DNA from: Acidobacteriota bacterium
Lineage (GTDB): Bacteria; Acidobacteriota; Blastocatellia; Pyrinomonadales; Pyrinomonadaceae
Direction: 5' to 3'
NCBI GenBank assembly: GCA_020853255.1
Contig: JADYZI010000118.1
Span: forward strand, 1 to 5,250
DNA: 5,250 bases
Position numbers and translations under genes: made by a program
Part shown: piece after piece, positions 1-5,250 of the stretch
Numbering within the stretch: position 1 is the first letter of the stretch
Layout: the number at the start of each line of letters is the position of its first letter
The notes under the pieces: generated by a model
Told to the model about the DNA's origin: nothing
Databases searched by the model: none
Seen by the model: only the letters and a program-made list of their open reading frames with translations

Positions 1-550
1 AAGAAATATCCCAATCCTCGGATGGATGAAGGTCAGGGTTCGTATCATACCCGCCGACATCCCGGAAAGCCTCTCGTTTTATCAGAGTCGTGCCGCCTGG
101 CGCCGTAGTCGATGGTTCGAATCTTAACAGCTTTTCCGCTACCCAGCCTCCGCTACCGTTTAGATTCTTGTCCAAGAGATTGCCGTATGAATCTACATTC
201 TGATAACCGCAATGGACGAGTCCGATGTCGGGGTCTTCGGCAAACTTCGCCAACTGCTTCTCTAATTTCGTCAGAGCCCAATAGTCATCTGCATCGAGAA
301 ACGCGAGAAACTCACCGGTTGCGACCTCTGCCCCTTTGTTGCGGGCAGCCCCGACCCCTTGATTCTGTTGTCTGACGTGACTAATCCGGTCGCCATAGCT
401 CGCGAGTATCTGGGCACTATCATCCGTCGAGCCGTCGTCAACAACGATCACCTCATGCGGAGCAACCGTCTGCCCCAACGCACTGTCAACTGCCTCGCGC
501 AAAAACCGCCCGTAGTTATATGTTGGAATAATGACGCTGACCTTACCCAT
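1..550 (-). CDS. Glycosyltransferase family 2 (GT-A fold), 3' end cut off by the window edge
   Basis: The first 183 codons are present and no stop is reached. The product should transfer a sugar from a nucleotide-sugar donor to a lipid-linked acceptor at the cytoplasmic face of the inner membrane. The N-terminus VSVIIPTYNYGRFL (residues 4-17) is the classic GT2 opening strand. VVDDGSTDD (36-44) binds the nucleotide. QGVGAARNKG (64-73) and FLDADDYW (84-91) follow, the latter holding the DXD-type metal-binding motif at D86-D89. SEDWD (177-181) supplies the ED catalytic-base motif, probably D179, so the catalytic GT-A core is complete and only the C-terminal region is missing. The ATG start overlaps the upstream GT4 gene by 8 bp, and a GAGGA Shine-Dalgarno-like site lies 11 nt before it at 562-566. 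The family is secure; donor, acceptor and linkage cannot be read from sequence. Confidence 0.93.
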   Translation of the reverse strand, partial: MGKVSVIIPTYNYGRFLREAVDSALGQTVAPHEVIVVDDGSTDDSAQILASYGDRISHVRQQNQGVGAARNKGAEVATGEFLAFLDADDYWALTKLEKQLAKFAEDPDIGLVHCGYQNVDSYGNLLDKNLNGSGGWVAEKLLRFEPSTTAPGGTTLIKREAFRDVGGYDTNPDLHPSEDWDIS

Positions 551-1673
551 TGTGTCTCGCGTCCTCGCTTAGCCACCTTGAATACATCTCATCGCATATT
601 GGCTGTGTCTTGCGTACTTCGAAATCTGCTGACACTTTGATCTCCTTCTCACCCATTTCTTTCCACCGCTCCTTGGCAGCAAGCATTTTTTCGATCCCGT
701 CCGCAATGGCGGCCGGTTTTCCATCGTATAGAAGGAACCCATTTTCGCCATCTACAACGATCTCAGGAGCAACGCCGACTTTTGTCGTGAGGATCGGCTT
801 GCCAAGTGCGAAAGCCTCGATGAATATCATACCGAAAGATTCCGCGAGCGACGGATGTACGAGCACATCGAAGCTGTTCATCACCGCCGCGATATCTGTA
901 CGAGGTCCCACCAGAAAGACCTTGTCCTGAAGGCCGAGCGAAACGATTAGCTGCTGCAAGCCGGAGCGGTCGCCCGCTCCGACGATCATGAGTACGACAT
1001 CGGCTCGATCCGCTGCGGCCATAGCAAAGCCTTTTATCAAATTCTCAAAATTCTTAAGTTTGTATAATCGTCCGACAGCGCCAAGAACAAGTTTGCCTTT
1101 GATGCCAAGTTGCTCACGAAGATCATTCTTTGTCCCAGCGTTTCGCCGCCATTTCTCAAGATCGAAGCCGTGATAGAGAACCGATATCTTTCGTTCGGGG
1201 ACTTTAAGGTCGCGAACGAATATCTCCTTCATCTGCTTGGACGGTGCGATGGTGTGCTTCGCAAGGACTCGACCGCACGACCCGTCAACCAAGGTTAGCA
1301 ATCTCCTCTGATACAACGGAGTTTCTGAAGAGTGATGTCCGGTAAAGATCGTTACCGGCACACGGGCAAGCCTCGCGGCCGCGAGGCCGATGAGGCTTGC
1401 GTCCATCAAGTGCGTTTGGACAATGTCGATCCGCTCTTGCCGAAATATGGAATAGAGCTTCCAGAGCGCCCCAACCGCATCCTTCCTGGATGAATAGCCA
1501 AGTGATCTTACCGGGACACCTAGTTCCGCCATCTGCTCGCCCAATCCGGCGTCAGAGCGAAGCGCGATGATCCGATAATCGAATCGCGCCCTATCCGAAT
1601 ACTTTATCGAATTAAAAAGCAGAGGGTTCGGCGTGCAATTATCAATGACGTGGCAGATTCTAATTGGATTCAT
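543..1673 (-). CDS. Glycosyltransferase family 4 (GT-B fold), retaining
   Basis: A 376-residue protein of normal length for a GT4 enzyme with two Rossmann-like lobes. The N-terminal acceptor lobe begins IRICHVIDN (4-12) and includes QTHLMDASLIGL (about 86-97) and TGHHSS (about 111-116), the usual positions of histidines near the active site. The C-terminal donor lobe opens with LGAVGRLYKLKN (197-208), where R202 and K207 match the residues that contact the donor diphosphate. VLVHPSLAESFGMIFIEAF (270-288) contains the EX7E motif, E278 and E286, typical of retaining GT4 enzymes. An in-frame ATG at 1721 would add 16 residues, but I chose 1673: it forms an ATGA overlap with the stop of the preceding GT2 and puts the first beta strand next to the N-terminus. 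No good Shine-Dalgarno site is visible, consistent with coupled translation. The sugar specificity is unknown. Confidence 0.94.
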   Translation of the reverse strand: MNPIRICHVIDNCTPNPLLFNSIKYSDRARFDYRIIALRSDAGLGEQMAELGVPVRSLGYSSRKDAVGALWKLYSIFRQERIDIVQTHLMDASLIGLAAARLARVPVTIFTGHHSSETPLYQRRLLTLVDGSCGRVLAKHTIAPSKQMKEIFVRDLKVPERKISVLYHGFDLEKWRRNAGTKNDLREQLGIKGKLVLGAVGRLYKLKNFENLIKGFAMAAADRADVVLMIVGAGDRSGLQQLIVSLGLQDKVFLVGPRTDIAAVMNSFDVLVHPSLAESFGMIFIEAFALGKPILTTKVGVAPEIVVDGENGFLLYDGKPAAIADGIEKMLAAKERWKEMGEKEIKVSADFEVRKTQPICDEMYSRWLSEDARHNG

Positions 1674-2644
1674 TGAGCGTTGGTCGGGCTTTCCGATTCC
1701 CAATGAAGGTAGCCGGCCCAAAAATACGCAGTTGTAGTCAGCCCGATTAGTCGAATATTATTCCCGTCCGAAAAGACCGTTTCAGATAATCGGGCCAACT
1801 GAAGCAACAGGGTTCTACCAACTATTGAGGCGCTGCAACGTTTTATCAACCCTTTAACGCCCGCAAACCGTAACTCCTCTCTGAGCCCGGCGTACCGTTC
1901 CATCTCAACTAGTTCCGGCACCTTGTCGAATGCTTCTGCCATTGCGAGACCGTATTTGTACTGCTGCTCGACCAACCAGTCTAATTCTAAGTGGTGATTA
2001 TGCGTCGCTGAGATATGGAGCGCATGATATATCGGAATGCCCAGTTTATGAAAGCGATAGATGACCTCATGCTCCTCCGCCGCTGGAATCGATAGATCGT
2101 CGCGGTAAAATGTCTCTTGGTCGCCTAACCTTTTCTTATCAATGAACAGCAGGCCGCTAGTAATAGCGTCGACCTTGTCGTAACAAGGTTTAGTGGTGGA
2201 TCTATCGTAGCCGTAGAGTCTGTTCGCAAATTTCTCCATTATCCGGGATGAATGGGAGCGAAATGGGTAGCTTCCGAAAATAACTCCTGCGGTGTAGGTT
2301 CTATGTGCGTCTAGAAACCGAGATAAGGTTTCCGGCTTCACAAGGATGTCATCATCAAGAAACAAAGCTAGCTCGTACTTTGCCTCACGAAAACCGCGGT
2401 TCCTTGTGGCCCCGATTCCCGCATTCGTCTGCTCGATGAGCCGCAGCCGGAAAGGAGACGGAGCATTTCCGGCTTTTGCGAGAACGTCACGCACTGGTCG
2501 GGGACTTCCATCATCAATGATTAAAAGCTCGATTTCACCAAAAAGTCGAGTATCACTACGAAACAAATACTCAAGCGTTTCGCGAATTGTGTCGTCGCGG
2601 TTGAAAGACGAGATTACGACGCTGAGGTCAGCCTTTCCACTCAT
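1670..2644 (-). CDS. Glycosyltransferase family 2 (GT-A fold), complete, 324 aa
   Basis: A full-length cytoplasmic GT2 enzyme, presumably adding one sugar of the repeat unit. LSVVISSFNRDDTI (7-20) is the first strand, LLIIDDGSPRP (40-50) the nucleotide-binding strand, NAGIGATRNRG (74-84) the conserved loop, and LFLDDDILV (94-102) the metal-binding DXD-type motif at D97-D99. In the acceptor-side region, AAEEHEVIYRF (188-198) occupies the place of the usual ED-x-(D/E)-L-x-x-R motif, so Glu191 stands where Asp is normal. A histidine-rich THNHH (214-218) follows. The last 100 residues are variable; a hydrophobic stretch at about 298-313 could touch the membrane. There is no strong transmembrane segment. 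The start ATG overlaps the FkbM stop as ATGA, and the stop overlaps the next gene's ATG in the same way. Donor and acceptor are not predictable. Confidence 0.93.
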   Translation of the reverse strand: MSGKADLSVVISSFNRDDTIRETLEYLFRSDTRLFGEIELLIIDDGSPRPVRDVLAKAGNAPSPFRLRLIEQTNAGIGATRNRGFREAKYELALFLDDDILVKPETLSRFLDAHRTYTAGVIFGSYPFRSHSSRIMEKFANRLYGYDRSTTKPCYDKVDAITSGLLFIDKKRLGDQETFYRDDLSIPAAEEHEVIYRFHKLGIPIYHALHISATHNHHLELDWLVEQQYKYGLAMAEAFDKVPELVEMERYAGLREELRFAGVKGLIKRCSASIVGRTLLLQLARLSETVFSDGNNIRLIGLTTTAYFWAGYLHWESESPTNAQ

Positions 2645-3363
2645 TGCGATTTGTCAACGAAGAAAACTGTACTGAGGTCGGGCGTCGGTAGAATGACACG
2701 CGCAAAAAGATCGTATCCATGACCCAAAAGAAAACTAGCAGTTGGATAGTGGGCAATGTCAGCCAGACTGCGTCCGGGTATCTCGATTGCGATTAGTTTA
2801 GCCCTAAACTTCTCCCAGTTGTTTGAGGCTAATGCTGCCGCCTCACCGCCTTCAATATCAATTGAAAAGAAGTCGATGTCTCGTCCGGAGGGAAGTTTCT
2901 CTTCAAGTATACTGGCGAGGCTCATGCACGGTACGGAAACACTCCCGGAGATCGCGTTAGAGTTTCCAAGCCGATCGGCAAAATCCACGGAGACAGTGCT
3001 TAGGTTTGGCCTTCCGTCAAAACAATGCAGGTCAATGTAGCCCTCGTGGTCTGCAATCGCAGCGTGTATGTTAGTATCGCCCGGCCTAACTTTATCGAAG
3101 AGAGCTTTGCTGTCTGGATGTGCGTCTATATTGATTCCTCGCCAACCGCACCTGTATAGATAGTAGGTGTTAGAATGCAAGTACGGATGGAAGGCTCCTA
3201 CGTCTAGAAAGAAGCCTTCGACACCCCGCGCAATCTGCTGATAAAAGAAATTTCGGATAACCAAGTCCTCACCGGCTTGAGAAAACGTGAGTACCCTTGT
3301 CTCGTACCCGAGGAAAATTCGTTGAGAGAACTGAAGCGTTTTCCTAATAGTATTTCTTAGCAT
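2641..3363 (-). CDS. FkbM-family SAM-dependent methyltransferase
   Basis: A 240-residue protein of the FkbM (Methyltransf_21) type. Members that sit in polysaccharide clusters are thought to O-methylate sugar hydroxyls; others act on macrolides. Visible marks are SQAGEDLVIRNFF (28-40), a hallmark of this subfamily; FFLDVGAFHPYLHSNTYYL (51-69), which is SAM-binding motif I plus the SNTYYL signature; GWRGINIDAHP (73-83), whose Asp/His region should contact the SAM ribose; and DFFSIDIEGGEAAAL (164-178), the DIEGGE motif typical of FkbM. The ORF is open to a TTG at 3393 inside the flippase gene. I prefer the ATG at 3363, 16 bp after the flippase stop, because the extra residues carry no recognisable family motif. 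Neither start has a convincing Shine-Dalgarno site. The target sugar is unknown, and its placement among glycosyltransferases suggests a methylated glycan. Confidence 0.92.
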   Translation of the reverse strand: MLRNTIRKTLQFSQRIFLGYETRVLTFSQAGEDLVIRNFFYQQIARGVEGFFLDVGAFHPYLHSNTYYLYRCGWRGINIDAHPDSKALFDKVRPGDTNIHAAIADHEGYIDLHCFDGRPNLSTVSVDFADRLGNSNAISGSVSVPCMSLASILEEKLPSGRDIDFFSIDIEGGEAAALASNNWEKFRAKLIAIEIPGRSLADIAHYPTASFLLGHGYDLFARVILPTPDLSTVFFVDKSQ

Positions 3364-3379
3364 TGTGACCGCTTGCCGA

Positions 3380-4870
3380 TTACCACTGAGCAACCAGGCT
3401 GCCTAACTTACGACCAATCCAGTTCGATTCTTCCTGAACTAAAATCTTCTTCCAGATAATCAAGCAATATGTCAAAAAACAGCCTAATGAAACAATTAGC
3501 ACCAAAATTGGTGTCCATCGAAAGTAGAAGATAGCTACGATTGGGAACAGTAGCAAAAGACCACTTGGAAGAAAATACGCAAACGAGCGCAACTCAAGCC
3601 TTACCTGTGCTATCTTTCTAACAAAATAGAACAAGAGGATTGAGTCAACGATCATCCGCAAACTCCAAGCAATTGCGGCCCCTGTCGCGCCGAACGAATA
3701 CACTAGACCACCTACGGCACACATATAAGGAACCAACTCGGCAAGATAAAACTTAAGAAAAAACTCCGTGCGACCAACTGCCATGATTGCCGTATATGGG
3801 AGCTGGGCGGGTATGTTGAACAGTAATCCGAGTAACAGCACATAAAACGGAATTACGCTCTCGTGAGCGAACTCTGGACCAGCCCAAAGTCCAAGGAAAG
3901 GTTTGGCAATGATTGCAAGAAATGCCAGAATTGGCATCGTCAAGATCAAATCAAGCCGAAGACCTCTTAAGAAAAGCGTGTTGAAATGTTCGCGTGTGTC
4001 CTTCCCTAGCAGCTGAGAGAAAGCTGGAATCAATGATTGCATCATTGCGGATGAAAATAACGTTGTCATACTCGCAATCGTGAAAGCAACGGAATAGTAT
4101 GCCAACGCCTCGACCGTCGCGATTCCCGGAAGAATCACTTTCTCAATATTTGACAAGGATAACATTGCGATACCCGCTCCAACCAACGGGAGGCCGAATT
4201 TTAGCATTGGGCGGATGATGGTGCGGTCGAGGGAGAGGTCGAAGAGGTTGGGGAGGAGGCGGCCGGAGACGTAGATGTGGCCGGCGAGCGTTGCGAGGCT
4301 CGCGATAAGGAGCACGACGACGGCTCCGAGAATGCCAAAGCCGAGATAGATAACGATGGGCGTTGCGGCGATGCCGAGCATACGAAATCCCGAAGTTACG
4401 AACGTGTTCAGATCCATACGCAGGCGGTCGAGCTGCGGCGTGTTGAAGATCTGGTTCAGAAAATTCACGACAAAGGTGACGGCCGCGACCTTCAGCGCGA
4501 GCGAGGCCTCGGCGTGCAGGTGTGCGGGGACGTTAAAGAGCGTCGCAAGCCAGCCCGAAAGCACGAATATCGCCACGCCGAACGGCACGGACAAGAGCAG
4601 CGAGAGCACTGCGGCCGTGCGTACGGTGCGAGCTTCTTTTTCCGCGTCGCCCGCAGCATACGCCTCGGAACCGAACTTCGTCGAGGCGATGCCCATCCCA
4701 AGATCGGCAAACCCAAGGTAGGTCGGGATCAGCCCGACGAGAATAAGTACGCCGTAGCCTTCGGCACCGAGCAGGCGGATCGTGAACGGCGTCGCAACAA
4801 GCGATACGCCAAGCGGCGCGACCTGGCCCGCAAGCGTCCAGAGCGAACCCTTGACGACCTTCGTCGTCAT
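3380..4870 (-). CDS. Wzx-like polysaccharide flippase (MOP/MATE superfamily)
   Basis: An inner-membrane transporter expected to flip an undecaprenyl-diphosphate-linked repeat unit to the periplasmic side. From the ATG at 4870 it is 496 residues, normal for the family, with about 14 hydrophobic segments near residues 11-31, 39-61, 86-108, 125-142, 160-178, 180-197, 223-240, 256-276, 307-329, 338-356, 375-393, 396-416, 431-450 and 453-473. The N-terminus KVVKGSLWTLAGQ and the RLLGAEGYGVL loop (32-42) are typical of polysaccharide biosynthesis flippases. The start is uncertain. The frame is open to a TTG at 5104, and codons from about 4960 to 4871 are GC-rich at third positions and encode a plausible acidic peptide, so a longer cytoplasmic N-terminus is possible, though no ATG/GTG there has a good ribosome site. 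GC content drops sharply near 4200, within the gene. Gene symbol wzx is a functional guess and left blank. Confidence 0.9.
   Translation of the reverse strand: MTTKVVKGSLWTLAGQVAPLGVSLVATPFTIRLLGAEGYGVLILVGLIPTYLGFADLGMGIASTKFGSEAYAAGDAEKEARTVRTAAVLSLLLSVPFGVAIFVLSGWLATLFNVPAHLHAEASLALKVAAVTFVVNFLNQIFNTPQLDRLRMDLNTFVTSGFRMLGIAATPIVIYLGFGILGAVVVLLIASLATLAGHIYVSGRLLPNLFDLSLDRTIIRPMLKFGLPLVGAGIAMLSLSNIEKVILPGIATVEALAYYSVAFTIASMTTLFSSAMMQSLIPAFSQLLGKDTREHFNTLFLRGLRLDLILTMPILAFLAIIAKPFLGLWAGPEFAHESVIPFYVLLLGLLFNIPAQLPYTAIMAVGRTEFFLKFYLAELVPYMCAVGGLVYSFGATGAAIAWSLRMIVDSILLFYFVRKIAQVRLELRSFAYFLPSGLLLLFPIVAIFYFRWTPILVLIVSLGCFLTYCLIIWKKILVQEESNWIGRKLGSLVAQW
4190..4290. other. Composition breakpoint inside the flippase gene
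   Basis: By hand count, 4201-4860 is about 62% GC while 3421-4200 is about 45%. The change is abrupt. Codons 195-220 of the flippase (4288 down to 4211) are 26 consecutive codons ending in C. The next codons (CCA, ATG, CTA, AAA) begin a mixed, AT-tolerant usage that continues to the end of the gene and into the operon. The frame stays open across the junction. It falls at the start of hydrophobic segment 7, between the two lobes of the transporter. Recombination or horizontal acquisition is the inference; a chimeric assembly is the main alternative. Confidence 0.7.
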
Positions 4871-5002
4871 CCCCGCCGTCGATGGCGGAACGAGCTCCGG
4901 CCGCACGACATCCTGCGGTTCGATCACCGCCGTTACGCCGTCCGCGTCAGCTGAATTTACGTTCGAGGTCGCGATCTTCTTAAAATCCTTTTGTCGAGAT
5001 AT

Positions 5003-5048
5003 AAAAAGCGTTCGGGCGTGAGGCCGCGGCCCGTGGCGGTTCACGCTT
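5003..5048 (-). terminator. Hairpin with T-run: possible terminator or leader attenuator
   Basis: On the minus strand GCGTGA (5046-5041) pairs with TCACGC (5021-5016), and inside it CCGC (5039-5036) pairs with GCGG (5027-5024). A CTTTTT run follows at 5008-5003. The T-run starts 8 nt after this stem; an alternative outer pairing of AAGCG (5048-5044) with CGCTT (5010-5006) would abut it directly. Orientation fits either termination of a gene to the right or attenuation in the operon leader. The element could also simply be an intergenic palindromic repeat. Confidence 0.4.
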
Positions 5049-5075
5049 CTTGCAGGCCGCTCGCTTTTCAAAATG

Positions 5076-5104
5076 AGTTTAGGGCTTCGAGGCTGAAAGT
5101 TCAA
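5076..5104 (-). promoter_or_regulatory. Candidate sigma-70-like promoter for the operon
   Basis: TTGAAC (5104-5099) and TAAACT (5081-5076) on the minus strand are separated by 17 bp, the ideal spacing, with four of six consensus matches each. Transcription would begin near 5068, upstream of the hairpin at 5003-5048. Matches this weak arise by chance fairly often. A second candidate, TTGACC (5158-5153) with TATACG (5133-5128), has a 19-bp spacer and overlaps a palindrome. Confidence 0.25.
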
Positions 5105-5117
5105 GGCATTACTCTTT

Positions 5118-5224
5118 GCCCGAAGGGCGTATAGCCGCGTGCTTCAGCCCGCGGTCAACGTCGCCCGATCTCCTCTCGGAGTGTGGAACACGCGACCGCA
5201 GGGTTTGTCGGCGGCCAAGCCGCC
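5118..5224. repeat. Cluster of short GC-rich palindromes, REP-like
   Basis: Three inverted repeats lie within about 110 bp. GCCC-GAA-GGGC is at 5118-5128. CCGCGTGC-TTCA-GCCCGCGG is at 5135-5154, with 8-bp arms and one mismatch. GGCGGC-CAA-GCCGCC is at 5210-5224, with perfect 6-bp arms. Between them GTGT-GGA-ACAC (5181-5191) forms a smaller stem. The set resembles GC-rich palindromic intergenic elements that occur in many copies in some bacterial genomes, but only one copy is in view, so its repeated nature is inferred. Confidence 0.5.
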
Positions 5225-5250
5225 TCCAGAGTATGTATGAGCGAGCGGAC

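Larger units (their letters stand above)
4871..5250. other. Upstream region of the operon without a confident gene
   Basis: This 380-base stretch lies 5' of the preferred flippase start. The part from about 4871 to 4960 may encode an N-terminal extension of the flippase. The part from about 5000 to 5224 is dominated by inverted repeats, which argues against it being protein-coding: in the flippase frame it would encode a basic, low-quality peptide with no recognisable family. I found no convincing ORF, tRNA or rRNA here. The gene to the right of the window is not visible. Confidence 0.6.

Noticed and set aside
112..640. Two plus-strand open frames of 87 and 93 codons at the left end
   Set aside because: They lie antisense to the partial GT2 and the end of the GT4 gene, whose motifs are unmistakable, and they encode nothing recognisable.
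550..930. A 126-codon plus-strand open frame
   Set aside because: It is the reverse of the GT4 donor-binding lobe, including the EX7E region, so it is a shadow of that gene.
1674..1721. A 16-residue N-terminal extension of the GT4 enzyme from an upstream ATG
   Set aside because: It would overlap the preceding GT2 gene by 52 bp and adds a segment with no family similarity. The ATG at 1673 gives an ATGA overlap and a canonical N-terminus.
3364..3393. TTG start for the FkbM gene inside the flippase
   Set aside because: The ATG at 3363 is a better start codon, and the extra ten residues show no family motif. It is not fully excluded.
4277..4954. A 225-codon open frame on the plus strand opposite the flippase
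   Set aside because: It is antisense to the well-supported membrane protein gene in its GC-rich half, where stops are rare by composition. The predicted peptide is rich in Arg, Glu and Asp with no recognisable fold.
1..5250. Search for CRISPR arrays, tRNA/rRNA genes, transposases and phage genes
   Set aside because: No regularly spaced direct repeats, cloverleaf or rRNA-like segments, or DDE/tyrosine recombinase motifs were seen by eye on either strand.

Overview
The window holds part of a surface-polysaccharide biosynthesis locus. Every gene supported lies on the minus strand, so the locus reads from right to left. In transcription order it encodes a Wzx/MOP-type lipid-linked oligosaccharide flippase (3380-4870), an FkbM-family SAM methyltransferase (2641-3363), a family 2 glycosyltransferase (1670-2644), a family 4 GT-B glycosyltransferase (543-1673) and a second family 2 glycosyltransferase that runs off the left edge (1-550). 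Junctions are very tight: a 16-bp gap, two 4-bp ATGA overlaps and one 8-bp overlap. This is the signature of one translationally coupled operon.

The likely joint job is to build and export a repeat unit. The glycosyltransferases add sugars to a lipid carrier on the cytoplasmic face of the inner membrane, the FkbM enzyme may O-methylate a sugar, and the flippase moves the lipid-linked unit across the membrane. No polymerase, chain-length regulator, initiating phosphoglycosyltransferase or sugar-nucleotide gene is visible, so it cannot be said whether the product is O-antigen, capsule or exopolysaccharide.

The right end (4871-5250) has no confident gene. It carries several GC-rich palindromes resembling intergenic REP-type elements, a weak promoter candidate and a hairpin followed by a T-run that could be a terminator or leader attenuator. 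The most striking feature is a base-composition break inside the flippase gene: roughly 62% GC in the 5' part (about 4200-4860) against roughly 45% in the 3' part (about 3420-4200), with an intact reading frame. It falls at the boundary between the two six-helix lobes of the transporter.

The organism is a Gram-negative-type bacterium with moderate-to-high GC background. The GC-rich intergenic palindromes remind me of those in Acidobacteriota such as Blastocatellia, but this is an impression from memory and the taxonomy is open. I see no phage, CRISPR, transposase, tRNA or rRNA, and no clearly new system. The locus is a conventional glycan cassette with an unusual internal mosaic.
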